From assembly GCA_049510055.1 (NCBI GenBank), contig JBEKZI010000039.1, forward strand, positions 1-17,404: DNA of 17,404 nt, written 5' to 3'. The notes below the pieces were generated by a model. That model was given only the letters and a program-made list of their open reading frames with translations, did not search any database and was not told the origin of the DNA. The position numbers and the translations under genes are program-made. This stretch comes from JALHTV01 sp049510055 (GTDB taxonomy: Bacteria; Planctomycetota; Phycisphaerae; SM23-33). Positions 1-6,488 of the stretch are shown one piece after another (position 1 is the stretch's first letter; each line of letters begins with the position of its first letter).

Positions 1-468
1 CCTGTCCGGCCGGACGAACTACGGACGCGGTCCATGGATCACAAGAAGGTGCTTAAATGGTACAAGAACCGCACAGGACTCGACGGCAGGTATCGTGTGC
101 TGGAGGTCATTGACGGCACGGGTCCAGGGATGGCCCGGGGCCGCACCACCTACCGGGAGACCAGTGATTTCGCACATCTTCCCAGCGCGCGGTACCAATA
201 TTCTCCCTATCTTTTCGAGGCCCTCATGCAGTTGGTGGGCTTCTACATGGTGACGACTGACCCCTCGGAGCGGCGCCCTGCGATTCCCATAGAGATCGGG
301 GAGATGCGGTTTCTGCGCCAATGCCGGCCGGGGGAACGGATCATTCTGGAGGCTCGCCTGCGGGCGCGGGACAAGGCCTCCCTCGTCTGGGACGCCCGAG
401 GACTCGACGATCTGGGGCGCACGATAATGCAGGTTCGTACGATGCGTATGCAGTGGGTTTCGGATTGA
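1..468 (+). CDS. C-terminal end of a polyketide-synthase-type dehydratase (hotdog) protein, partial at 5' end
   Basis: The reading frame is open from the first base of the window to the TGA at 466-468, so this is probably the tail of a larger protein. A short version could start at the ATG at 34, but no good ribosome site precedes it. The sequence resembles the second hotdog half of PKS dehydratase (PS-DH) domains, which remove water from beta-hydroxyacyl-ACP. It shows a GRYRVLEVI stretch where such domains have an FHGPxFQ-like strand, then SPYLFEALMQLVGFYM, matching the helix that normally carries a catalytic Asp (DxxxQ/H), then the beta strands IPIEIGEMRF and ERIILEARLRA. Here the helix reads ExxxQ, with Glu in place of Asp. 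A phosphopantetheinyl transferase follows about 28 bases later, which fits an ACP-dependent pathway. A stand-alone thioesterase or dehydratase-like hotdog protein is the alternative. The family call is from pattern recognition only. Confidence 0.65.
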   Translation, partial: PVRPDELRTRSMDHKKVLKWYKNRTGLDGRYRVLEVIDGTGPGMARGRTTYRETSDFAHLPSARYQYSPYLFEALMQLVGFYMVTTDPSERRPAIPIEIGEMRFLRQCRPGERIILEARLRARDKASLVWDARGLDDLGRTIMQVRTMRMQWVSD

Positions 469-496
469 ACCGCAGTCCGGGCCGATAGGAGTGGAT

Positions 497-1222
497 GTGG
501 CACAGGATCACCACGGAATAACCGTCCATACCCTGAGTCCCGTTCATCGAATGGGACCAGTCTTCTATGCATCCCTGCCGCGTGACACCGAAACCCCCCA
601 GGGACATGGGACGAACGGAGGAGGAGCCCGGCACCGCCTGGTCTCCATCCTGTGGGAGCACCTTGTGACGATGGACAGTCCTCTGTGGACATGCCGCCTT
701 TCGTCCCACAGAGCGGCTTTCCCGATTCAGGTGGTCCGCGACCCGCTGGGCAAGCCCCATCTGGTGTTGGGAGAATATCGGGGGCCGGCCATCTCCTTCA
801 GCGAAGGCGGAGGGGCAGTCTGGGCCGCCCTCTGTGGGGATGAGTCTGCTATCGGCATCGACGTGGCCGAGGCCGACGAATTTCAGGGCGACTACCCCTT
901 GGGCCGAGTCTTCAATGCGCAGGAGCTTCAACATGTCGTGAGGTTGGCGGGGGGAGACGTGGAGAAGGCGTCCGCCCTGCTCTGGTCCATCAAGGAAGCC
1001 GTCGTCAAGGCCCTGGGATGCGGGTTCCATCTTGTGGAGCCGCGGGACATCGACGTCCATCCCTCCGTGGAGGGAGACGGCGAGTACACCTTTCCGGTGT
1101 GCCTATCCAGGAAGGCCCTGGAGCGATTACCCATGGGCGCCGGCCGATCCGTATGGGTACACTCGCTTCCGTGGGCGACGATGTGGCTGTCCATCGCCTT
1201 CCTGAATGGGCAACGCCGCTGA
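497..1222 (+). CDS. Sfp-type 4'-phosphopantetheinyl transferase
   Basis: This enzyme transfers phosphopantetheine from CoA to the serine of carrier proteins, converting apo-ACP to holo-ACP. The 241-residue length fits the Sfp/HetI class. Visible motifs are GIDVAEADEF (residues 120-129, metal-binding Asp122) and WSIKEAVVKALG (163-174, with the WxxKEAxxK signature). The start is taken as the GTG at 497 because AGGAG at 487-491 sits five bases upstream; a GTG at 491 overlaps that site. Two departures are visible. The usual SHS motif, whose His contacts CoA, reads SFSEGG here (100-105). The second acid of the GIDxE motif is Ala, as tolerated in some eukaryotic-type enzymes. The gene lies directly after the PKS dehydratase tail, so it probably activates the carrier proteins of that synthase. 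Confidence 0.87.
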   Translation: MAQDHHGITVHTLSPVHRMGPVFYASLPRDTETPQGHGTNGGGARHRLVSILWEHLVTMDSPLWTCRLSSHRAAFPIQVVRDPLGKPHLVLGEYRGPAISFSEGGGAVWAALCGDESAIGIDVAEADEFQGDYPLGRVFNAQELQHVVRLAGGDVEKASALLWSIKEAVVKALGCGFHLVEPRDIDVHPSVEGDGEYTFPVCLSRKALERLPMGAGRSVWVHSLPWATMWLSIAFLNGQRR

Positions 1223-1278
1223 GGCGATGGGCGGCGGTGTCGTCATTCCAGTGCTTCATAGAAACGAAATGTGGATTC

Positions 1279-2232
1279 ATGACACGAGAAGCTGAACACG
1301 TTATCGAAGTCGAGAACCTGACGAAACGTTACGGGGCGTTGCTGGCGGTCGACGACATATCGTTCACGGTCAGGAAAGGCGAAGTGTTCGCGTTCCTGGG
1401 CGCGAACGGCGCCGGCAAGACCACGACCGTCGAGATCATCGAGACCATCCGCACGCCCACGTCGGGAAAGGTGCACCTTCTCGGGATGGACGTCACGAAG
1501 AAGAAACGCGATCTGGTCCATCGCATCGGCGTCCTGCCGCAGGGGTTCAGCTCGTTCGACCGGATCACGGTCCGGGAGACCCTCCAGTACTATTCGCGGC
1601 TCTTTGGCTGCAAGCACACCGATGTCGATGGGCTGATCGCTCTGGCGGACCTCAAGGACAAGACCCAGGAGCAGTTCAAGAACCTCTCGGGGGGCCTGAA
1701 GCAGCGCCTCGGAATCGCCGTGGCGCTCGTGAACGACCCCGAGGTCGTGTTCCTCGACGAGCCGACGACGGGGCTCGACCCCCGCGCAAGGCGCAAGGTG
1801 TGGAACGTCCTGCTGGGTCTGAAGAACAAGGGGAAGACGATCTTCCTCACCACGCACTACATGGAGGAAGCGGAGTTTCTTGCAGACAGGGTCGCCATCA
1901 TCTCGAAGGGGAAGATCGTCGCGATGGACTCTCCCGGCCATCTCACAGAAAGCCACGCGAATTACATGGTCCTCACGCTACGAGCCGTCGATGAAAGCGT
2001 CTCTGAAATCATCCGGAAGATCGGCTTCGAGCCAGTCCATGACAACCACTGGAACATCAAGGTCCGGTTGGAGCGCGCCGACGACGTCCAGAAGATCCTG
2101 AACGCCATCCAGGCGGGCGGGGCGACGTTCCTTGGCTTGGACGTTCGCAAGCCCAACCTGGAAGAGGTCTTCCTGAGGCTCACCGGCGAGGCCCTCCACG
2201 AAGACCCCGCCAGGGAAAGGGGGGCAGAATGA
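1279..2232 (+). CDS. ABC transporter ATP-binding protein (ABC-2/DrrA-type exporter)
   Basis: This 317-residue nucleotide-binding subunit powers an exporter. Motifs are complete and in order: Walker A GANGAGKTT (41-49), Q-loop Gln88, signature LSGGLKQR (136-143), Walker B VVFLDEP (156-162), D-loop after it and switch His193 in LTTHYMEEAE. The roughly 90 residues after the ATPase core match the extra domain of DrrA/NatA/CcmA-like exporter ATPases. The start is the ATG at 1279, where similarity to the family begins; the upstream in-frame extension is the out-of-frame shadow of the preceding gene. The ribosome site is weak. The stop overlaps the permease start (ATGA at 2229-2232), so the two are translationally coupled. 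With a PKS tail and PPTase upstream, the cargo is probably the locus product or a lipid, but this is inference. Codons are strongly G/C-ending. Confidence 0.93.
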   Translation: MTREAEHVIEVENLTKRYGALLAVDDISFTVRKGEVFAFLGANGAGKTTTVEIIETIRTPTSGKVHLLGMDVTKKKRDLVHRIGVLPQGFSSFDRITVRETLQYYSRLFGCKHTDVDGLIALADLKDKTQEQFKNLSGGLKQRLGIAVALVNDPEVVFLDEPTTGLDPRARRKVWNVLLGLKNKGKTIFLTTHYMEEAEFLADRVAIISKGKIVAMDSPGHLTESHANYMVLTLRAVDESVSEIIRKIGFEPVHDNHWNIKVRLERADDVQKILNAIQAGGATFLGLDVRKPNLEEVFLRLTGEALHEDPARERGAE

Positions 2233-3347
2233 ACCTGCGCGTGGTCGGCGCCAATCTCGTCGTGAGCATCAAGAGCTTCTATCGCGAGAAGCCGGCCGTG
2301 TTCTTCAGGATTGCCTTCCCGGTACTTCTGATCCTCGTGTTCGGCACCATTTTCATGGACCAGGACACCAGGAGCTTCGATCTGTACGTGCAGGATCTCG
2401 ACCAGACGAAGGCGTCCGCACAACTCGTCAAGACCCTCGAGCTCAGCGGGAAATTCAAGATCACCATGATCGCCCCTGCCCTCAACGTCCCCCAGTACGC
2501 CAAGGACCACAAGAGGAACCTGGTCCTCAGTATTCCCGAAGGCTATGAAACGTCCTTGATGCAGAGGATGGCGCTCGGCGACCCTGACGCATCCGTCACG
2601 TTCACGGTCGTCTACGACCCCGGCGCCCCTGCGGCGTCCACGAAGATGCAGGCCCTAGACTCGGTGCTTGCCGGGATCAACCAGGAGATGTCCGGAAAGC
2701 CGCCGTTCATCAGGTCGGCCAAGATATCGATACTCGCAAGGAAGTACCGGTTCATCGAGTTCTTCGTCCCCGGCATCATCGCGATGACGGTGATGACGTC
2801 GAGCCTGTTCGGTGCGGTGAACGTGAATGCGGAGCTCCGGCAGAAGGGCGTCATCCGGAAGCTATCCACCACCCCCATCACCCGTACCGACTGGATCCTA
2901 TCGAACATCCTCTACCAGTTCGTCCTCGCGGTCCTGTCCACGATTGTGATACTGCTGGTGAGCTACGCCGTGTTCCACGTCAGCCTCCAGATGAATGCCT
3001 GGCTCCCTGTATTCGTGGTGCTGGACGTCTTCGCCTTCGTCGGGCTCGGGATGATACTCACCCGCGTCGCGAAGGACGCGGAGAGCGCCGCCGCGGCGGC
3101 AAACGCCTTCATGTTCCCGATGATGTTCCTCTCGGGAACCTTCTTCCCCGTCGAGATGATGCCGGGGTTCCTGCAGAAGTTCGCCAGAATACTGCCTCTC
3201 TACTATGTGAACGAGGGGCTCCGGGCCTCCATGGTCTCCGTAGACCCCATGGCCGCGCTGAGATACGCCGCGGTCATAGGGGTTTTCGCCATCGTAGTCT
3301 TCGTTCTGGGCATCATGACCACCACCTTGAGCGAAGACGTCACATGA
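2229..3347 (+). CDS. ABC-2 type exporter permease
   Basis: This 372-residue integral membrane partner of the preceding ATPase has the standard ABC-2 layout. There is an amphipathic N-terminus and one membrane segment (about 23-42), then a large extracytoplasmic loop of about 130 residues (43-172), then five more hydrophobic segments (about 177-197, 225-247, 257-278, 290-308, 345-366). The motif LSGTFFPVEMMP near 301-312 and the following LPLYYVNEGLR are typical of the ABC-2 membrane domain of drug, lipid and polysaccharide exporters. Its start overlaps the ATPase stop and its TGA overlaps the start of the radical SAM gene at 3344, so three genes form one tightly coupled unit. The substrate cannot be read from sequence. 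Confidence 0.92.
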   Translation: MNLRVVGANLVVSIKSFYREKPAVFFRIAFPVLLILVFGTIFMDQDTRSFDLYVQDLDQTKASAQLVKTLELSGKFKITMIAPALNVPQYAKDHKRNLVLSIPEGYETSLMQRMALGDPDASVTFTVVYDPGAPAASTKMQALDSVLAGINQEMSGKPPFIRSAKISILARKYRFIEFFVPGIIAMTVMTSSLFGAVNVNAELRQKGVIRKLSTTPITRTDWILSNILYQFVLAVLSTIVILLVSYAVFHVSLQMNAWLPVFVVLDVFAFVGLGMILTRVAKDAESAAAAANAFMFPMMFLSGTFFPVEMMPGFLQKFARILPLYYVNEGLRASMVSVDPMAALRYAAVIGVFAIVVFVLGIMTTTLSEDVT

Positions 3348-4288
3348 TTCTCAATGCACGGGACAAGATCACCCGGTGCCTGTTGTCCTTGGCCAAGACC
3401 CCCCTGCTCTTTTATCCGTACTACCGATACCATCTTCCATGGCCCTCCGTGATCCTGATCGAGAACACAAACTGCTGCAACGCGCAGTGTGTCATGTGCC
3501 CTCGCGAGACGCTCACCCGAAAACGCGGCTTCATGGAGTTTGGATTATTCGAGAAGATCATACGAGAAGTGTCCCGCGCGAGCCGAACACCCGTCGTGCA
3601 TTTGCACGGGTTCGGAGAGCCGCTGTTGGATGAGTCATTGCCGGAAAGGATCCTGCTCGCAAAAACCTGCGGGATCAAGCATACCTATCTCGTGACCAAT
3701 GCGTCGTTACTGTTCCCCGAAACATCGAGAAAGATCATTCATGCGGGATTGGACACGATGAAGATCAGTTTTTACGGCACCGACGAAGAATCGTATCACG
3801 CCACCATGAGACGGCTGGATTTCAAGGTGGCGCTTCACAACATCAGGGAGTTTCTGAGGATAAGGAAGGAACTGAAGAAGAGGACTCCGAAGTTGATCCT
3901 TCAATACCTGCCTCAGGAAGCCCATGAGGCCAAGACGGAGGAGTTTCAATCTCTGTGGCGCTCTCTCTTGGACAAGAAGGCCGGCGACCGCCTGAATCGC
4001 AGCTCTTTGCACAACTATGGAGGCGGAAGGACGTACAACCGTGTGGGAGAAAGGATCGTGTCTGTCTGTTTTTACCCCTGGACGGCCCTGTCGGTGCTCT
4101 GCGACGGCAGGGCTGTGACCTGTTGCGTGGATTACAATGGCGTTCAGGGCGTAGGCGATCTGAACTTCCAGAGTGTCGTGGAAATCTGGAATGGGCCCGT
4201 GTTGTCCGCGATCAGAAGGAACTTCGGGAAGTTGGACTATAGCGGGTTTCCGACCTGTCTTTGCTGCGATTGGGTACGCAGGCGCTAG
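3344..4288 (+). CDS. Radical SAM/SPASM domain protein
   Basis: This 314-residue enzyme has the radical SAM [4Fe-4S] motif CxxxCxxC at Cys45, Cys49 and Cys52, followed by the SAM-binding GFGEP (89-93). The C-terminus is a SPASM-type auxiliary-cluster domain: CFYPW (Cys242), CDGRAVTCC (Cys253, 260, 261), a GDLNFQSVVEIWNGP stretch (271-285) and the final TCLCC (Cys305, 307, 308). SPASM enzymes typically modify peptides, sugars or small molecules. The substrate here is unknown. The start codon overlaps the permease stop (ATGA), so it is translated with the exporter genes, which suggests it acts on the exported product. Its third codon positions use far more A/T than the ABC genes just upstream, a sign of separate origin. 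Confidence 0.88.
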   Translation: MILNARDKITRCLLSLAKTPLLFYPYYRYHLPWPSVILIENTNCCNAQCVMCPRETLTRKRGFMEFGLFEKIIREVSRASRTPVVHLHGFGEPLLDESLPERILLAKTCGIKHTYLVTNASLLFPETSRKIIHAGLDTMKISFYGTDEESYHATMRRLDFKVALHNIREFLRIRKELKKRTPKLILQYLPQEAHEAKTEEFQSLWRSLLDKKAGDRLNRSSLHNYGGGRTYNRVGERIVSVCFYPWTALSVLCDGRAVTCCVDYNGVQGVGDLNFQSVVEIWNGPVLSAIRRNFGKLDYSGFPTCLCCDWVRRR

Positions 4289-4363
4289 GCGCATGCACGG
4301 ATTGCGGGAAGACAGTATCGTACCATCCGCCCCGGGAGAATGACCGCCGGGCGACTAGGCGTT

Positions 4364-4384
4364 CGGGAGCCGTCGGGGCTCCCG
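4364..4384. terminator. GC-rich hairpin between convergent genes
   Basis: CGGGAGCC (4364-4371) pairs perfectly with GGCTCCCG (4377-4384) around a five-base loop. It lies between the convergent stops of the radical SAM gene (4288) and the small membrane-protein gene (4391). There is no T-run on either strand, so it is only a candidate bidirectional terminator. Confidence 0.4.
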
Positions 4385-4390
4385 GGCCAT

Positions 4391-4657
4391 TCATTTCTGA
4401 GCCTTTTGGGTCGTTTGGGTCGTCGGCGCGATCGTGTCCACCGCCTTGTGTCCCAGGTCGTTCGCCTTGTTCACCACTTTGTCCTTGTCCGCCTCGGCCT
4501 TGTCCTTGTCCGCTGTCATCTTATCCTTGTCTACCGACAAGGTGACGTTGGACTTGCCTGCGTCGTTGTGCGACGAAAAGTTGAACCAACCCCGGTAAAA
4601 GCCCAGGCCCACAGCAATGGCCACGATCAGAGCGAGAATAATTAGCGCGGTTTTCAT
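4391..4657 (-). CDS. Small single-pass membrane protein with DKDK heptad repeats
   Basis: This 88-residue protein has one N-terminal membrane segment (about residues 4-21), the motif YRGWFNFSS after it, and a soluble, highly charged helical tail. The tail contains three consecutive seven-residue units beginning DKDK (43-49, 50-56, 57-63), suggesting an extended or coiled helix outside the membrane. The start is the ATG whose complement ends at 4657, preceded by AGAGG. The gene lies 57 bases downstream of a DUF3309 gene on the same strand, so the two probably share a transcript. I do not know a proven function; similar small proteins in environmental bacteria are annotated hypothetical. A stress-related envelope role is only a guess. 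Confidence 0.8.
   Translation of the reverse strand: MKTALIILALIVAIAVGLGFYRGWFNFSSHNDAGKSNVTLSVDKDKMTADKDKAEADKDKVVNKANDLGHKAVDTIAPTTQTTQKAQK
4469..4531 (-). repeat. Three tandem 21-bp units encoding DKDKxxx heptads
   Basis: Three in-frame 21-base units encode DKDKMTA, DKDKAEA and DKDKVVN. On the + strand they show as repeats of the core TTGTCCTTGTCCGC. The first unit on the minus strand is the most diverged at DNA level. The period of exactly seven residues suggests expansion by unit duplication within the coding region. Confidence 0.8.
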
Positions 4658-4714
4658 CAGTACCTCTTTCTTTTTAATGAGTCAGGTTAGAGTTTGAGTC
4701 GAGGAATCCGTTGC

Positions 4715-4879
4715 TCAGAAACCGCGGGGCAGGTACCCCATCAGCAGCAGCACCAACAGGATCAGCAGCACCAACCCTAGGCCTCCGCTGGGGAAGTAGC
4801 CCCAACTGCGGCTGTAGGGCCAATGAGGTAAAACGCCCACGAGCAATAAGATTACGATGATGAGCAGGATCAGTCCCAT
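4715..4879 (-). CDS. DUF3309 family membrane mini-protein
   Basis: A 54-residue gene, read from the complement of 4877-4879 (ATG) to TGA at 4715-4717. The protein has two hydrophobic helices (about 2-17 and 32-50) joined by a loop with WPYSRSWGYFPSGG. This W-P-x-S-R-x-W-G-Y-x-P-S-G-G loop is the hallmark of DUF3309, a family of about 50 residues found in many Proteobacteria and other soil or water bacteria. An AGGAG ribosome site lies six bases upstream of the start. It is the first gene of a minus-strand pair with the DKDK-repeat membrane protein. The function of the family is not established; it is often found beside other small stress-linked membrane proteins. Confidence 0.87.
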   Translation of the reverse strand: MGLILLIIVILLLVGVLPHWPYSRSWGYFPSGGLGLVLLILLVLLLMGYLPRGF

Positions 4880-4911
4880 TTGAGTCTCCTTTCGACGGTT
4901 CCAAGAATCCT

Positions 4912-4938
4912 GCAGGCGGCCGGCACCGCGCCGCCTGC
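4912..4938 (-). promoter_or_regulatory. Leader hairpin before the DUF3309 gene
   Basis: GCAGGCGGC (4912-4920) and GCCGCCTGC (4930-4938) form a perfect 9-bp GC-only-rich stem with a nine-base loop, about 33 bases upstream of the DUF3309 start codon. It has no T-run after it. It may shape or stabilise the leader, or be part of a regulatory structure. Confidence 0.35.
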
Positions 4939-5016
4939 GGCGCCATGGTTGGCTTAATCTCGGACATAAATTTCATCCCTGAACGTGGCGGCTATCCCGC
5001 GTCGCCGCGGGCGCCC

Positions 5017-5067
5017 AAAAAAAGCCGACGTGGCTCCGCGCCCAAAGGTGCTGAACCACGTCGGCTT
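5017..5067 (-). terminator. Strong Rho-independent terminator, minus strand
   Basis: AAGCCGACGTGG (5022-5033) and CCACGTCGGCTT (5056-5067) form a perfect 12-bp stem around a 22-base loop. On the minus strand the stem runs straight into a T-run, seen as seven A's at 5017-5023 on the + strand. No T-run follows on the + strand, so the direction is clear. It ends a transcript coming from about 5160 and stands roughly 140 bases before the DUF3309 start, so it either ends a small RNA or works as an attenuator for that gene pair. Confidence 0.85.
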
Positions 5068-5160
5068 ACTCGTCAACGGGCCTCCCCGTACGGCCAGGGC
5101 TGCCCTTTATCTAGTCATCCGACACCGGAGCCGATTTGTACTACCTTCGTGCTCCAGTCA
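5017..5160 (-). ncRNA. Candidate small RNA (or attenuator leader), about 110-145 nt
   Basis: A promoter-to-terminator unit with no credible reading frame. Two sigma70-like promoters on the minus strand (near 5167-5194 and 5135-5161) point into it and the strong terminator at 5017-5067 closes it. Internal short complementary stretches (for example GGGC/GCCC near 5080-5105) allow further structure. I do not recognise the family; it does not show obvious 6S, tmRNA or SRP features. It could equally be the leader of the DUF3309 gene pair with a regulated terminator. Confidence 0.5.
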
Positions 5161-5161
5161 A
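5135..5161 (-). promoter_or_regulatory. Sigma70-like promoter candidate, inner
   Basis: On the minus strand TTGACT (complement of 5156-5161) is followed after 15 bases by TACAAA (complement of 5135-5140). The -35 is five of six to consensus, but the spacing is short. It would start a transcript near 5128 that ends at the terminator at 5017. Confidence 0.4.
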
Positions 5162-5166
5162 GTTAC

Positions 5167-5194
5167 ATTGTAGGACGCCGGGGCGGGAAAACAA
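5167..5194 (-). promoter_or_regulatory. Sigma70-like promoter candidate, outer
   Basis: On the minus strand TTGTTT (complement of 5189-5194) is followed after 16 bases by TACAAT (complement of 5167-5172). The -10 is five of six to consensus and spacing is close to ideal; the -35 is weak. It would start a transcript near 5160. Confidence 0.45.
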
Positions 5195-5380
5195 GCAGAA
5201 TCTGGAAATCGCGGTCCCTATCGAATATCGTCAGCGTCCCATGGGTGGACAGACGCCGGCGACCCTATGCCGCTGCGAGTTCGCCCTTGCGGGCTCACCC
5301 GCAGCACACGGGGGACATACGGTCCTGACTGGCATTCAAGGTGGACCGGAAAATGGGGGCAGGTCGGCGGGAGATGCGCG

Positions 5381-6340
5381 ATGAGAAAAAGGATATTCTT
5401 TATATGCGGTTCGATGAATCAGACGACCCAGTTGCACCAGGTCTCCGAGCACCTTCGCGAGTACGAGCACTCTTTCTCGCCCTACTACTGCCACGGCTTT
5501 GACGAGCTTCTTCGAAGACTCGGGTTGATGGAGTTCACGATCATAGGCCACAAGCTGGCGGGACGCTGCCGGAGGTATCTTCAGGATCATGGCCTCCCCA
5601 TCGACTACCAGGGAAGGAATCAGCCCTACGACCTGGTGGTGACCTGCTCAGACGTGTACCTTCAGAAGAACATTCGGGACCACAAGATCGTGCTGGTTCA
5701 GGAGGGGATTACGGACCCGGAATCCATGGTGTTCCATCTCGTCAAGCGTCTCCGGTTCCTTCCTCGCTGGCTGGCGGGCACGTCGGCGACAGGTCTCAGC
5801 GACGCCTACCGGGCTTTCTGCGTCGCCAGCGAGGGCTATCGCGATTTCTTCGTCCGAAAAGGCGTGCGCCCCGAAAAGATCGTCGTGACGGGAATACCCA
5901 ATTTCGATAACTGTCGGCGATACTGTAACAACAACTTTCCCTACAGGCACTACGTGCTGGTCTGCACGTCGCCGCTGAGGGAGATCTTCCGGGGCGAAGA
6001 CCGCAAGGCCTTCATCCGAAGAGCGGTCCAGATCGCCGGCGGGCGGCCCCTCATCTTCAAATTTCACCCGAACGAAAACATAGAGCGCGCGACCCGGGAA
6101 ATCCACCGGCACGCGCCTGGAGCCCTGGTGTTCGCGACCGGGAGCGCGGAAGAAATGATCGCGAACTGCGATGTCCTGATCACCCGATTCTCGTCGACCG
6201 CCTTCGTCGGCCTGGCGCTCGGCAAGGAGACCTACTCGGACGTCAACATGGACGACATGCGTCGGCTGACGCCGATCCAGAACGGCTCGGCGGCCCTGAA
6301 CATCGCGAATGTCTGCCGCCGGTTTCTCGAAGAGGACTGA
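5381..6340 (+). CDS. GT-B-fold transferase-like protein (glycosyl- or glycerophosphotransferase-like)
   Basis: This 319-residue soluble protein starts at the ATG at 5381, seven bases after a GGGAG site. The frame stays open further upstream, but that part looks non-coding. Features that fit a two-domain GT-B fold are a Rossmann-like N-terminus (MRKRIFFICGS), a QEGITDPE loop (107-114), the domain-linker pattern VVTGIPNFDN (168-177), a second Rossmann start YVLVCTSPLR (191-200), LIFKFHPNE (224-232), and the C-terminal acceptor or nucleotide loop CDVLITRFSSTAFVGLALGKE (263-283). The KFHP and late S/T-x-A elements recall CDP-glycerol glycerophosphotransferases and UDP-GlcNAc 2-epimerase-like proteins. 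It probably works on surface glycans or a glycolipid and may glycosylate the product of the neighbouring PKS-like locus. The exact donor is unknown. Confidence 0.65.
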   Translation: MRKRIFFICGSMNQTTQLHQVSEHLREYEHSFSPYYCHGFDELLRRLGLMEFTIIGHKLAGRCRRYLQDHGLPIDYQGRNQPYDLVVTCSDVYLQKNIRDHKIVLVQEGITDPESMVFHLVKRLRFLPRWLAGTSATGLSDAYRAFCVASEGYRDFFVRKGVRPEKIVVTGIPNFDNCRRYCNNNFPYRHYVLVCTSPLREIFRGEDRKAFIRRAVQIAGGRPLIFKFHPNENIERATREIHRHAPGALVFATGSAEEMIANCDVLITRFSSTAFVGLALGKETYSDVNMDDMRRLTPIQNGSAALNIANVCRRFLEED

Positions 6341-6403
6341 CGGCTGTTCCGCTTCATTCCACCCCGGCGATCCGCTGAAGTCGTCCCCCGAAGGCCGCGG
6401 CCG

Positions 6404-6429
6404 GGAATGGCGTGTTCCCGCGCCGTTCC
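6404..6429. terminator. Hairpin between convergent genes
   Basis: GGAATGGCG (6404-6412) pairs with CGCCGTTCC (6421-6429) with one G-T wobble; an alternative overlapping stem CGGGAA/TTCCCG (6402-6407 with 6415-6420) is also possible. It lies in the 148-bp gap between the convergent genes ending at 6340 and 6489. No T-run follows, so a terminator role is tentative. Confidence 0.4.
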
Positions 6430-6488
6430 ACAGTCCAAGAGGATAACCGAGGCGTGCATGCGGAAGCCGAGCCCCAGGGAGCGCGCAT

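Larger units (their letters stand above)
4880..5380. other. 500-bp non-coding stretch between divergent genes
   Basis: This stretch separates the minus-strand DUF3309 gene from the + strand transferase gene at 5381. I see no convincing protein gene in it. It holds a perfect 9-bp hairpin in the DUF3309 leader (4912-4920 with 4930-4938), a strong minus-strand terminator (5017-5067), two minus-strand promoter candidates (5135-5161 and 5167-5194), and a small 6-bp hairpin (5288-5293 with 5298-5303) in the leader of the downstream gene. Much of it probably encodes a small RNA. Confidence 0.6.

Noticed and set aside
341..1060. Minus-strand open frames opposite the PPTase gene
   Set aside because: The PPTase reading has recognisable motifs; the opposite frames do not.
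1018..1278. N-terminal extension of the ABC ATPase frame
   Set aside because: It overlaps the PPTase coding region in another frame, and family similarity begins only after the ATG at 1279.
4674..4976. Minus-strand open frame of 100 codons around the DUF3309 gene
   Set aside because: It is in a different frame from the DUF3309 reading, which has the family motif and a good ribosome site.
4985..5173. Plus-strand open frame of 62 codons across the terminator region
   Set aside because: It covers the terminator stem and loop and has no ribosome site or domain; the RNA signals on the minus strand explain the sequence better.
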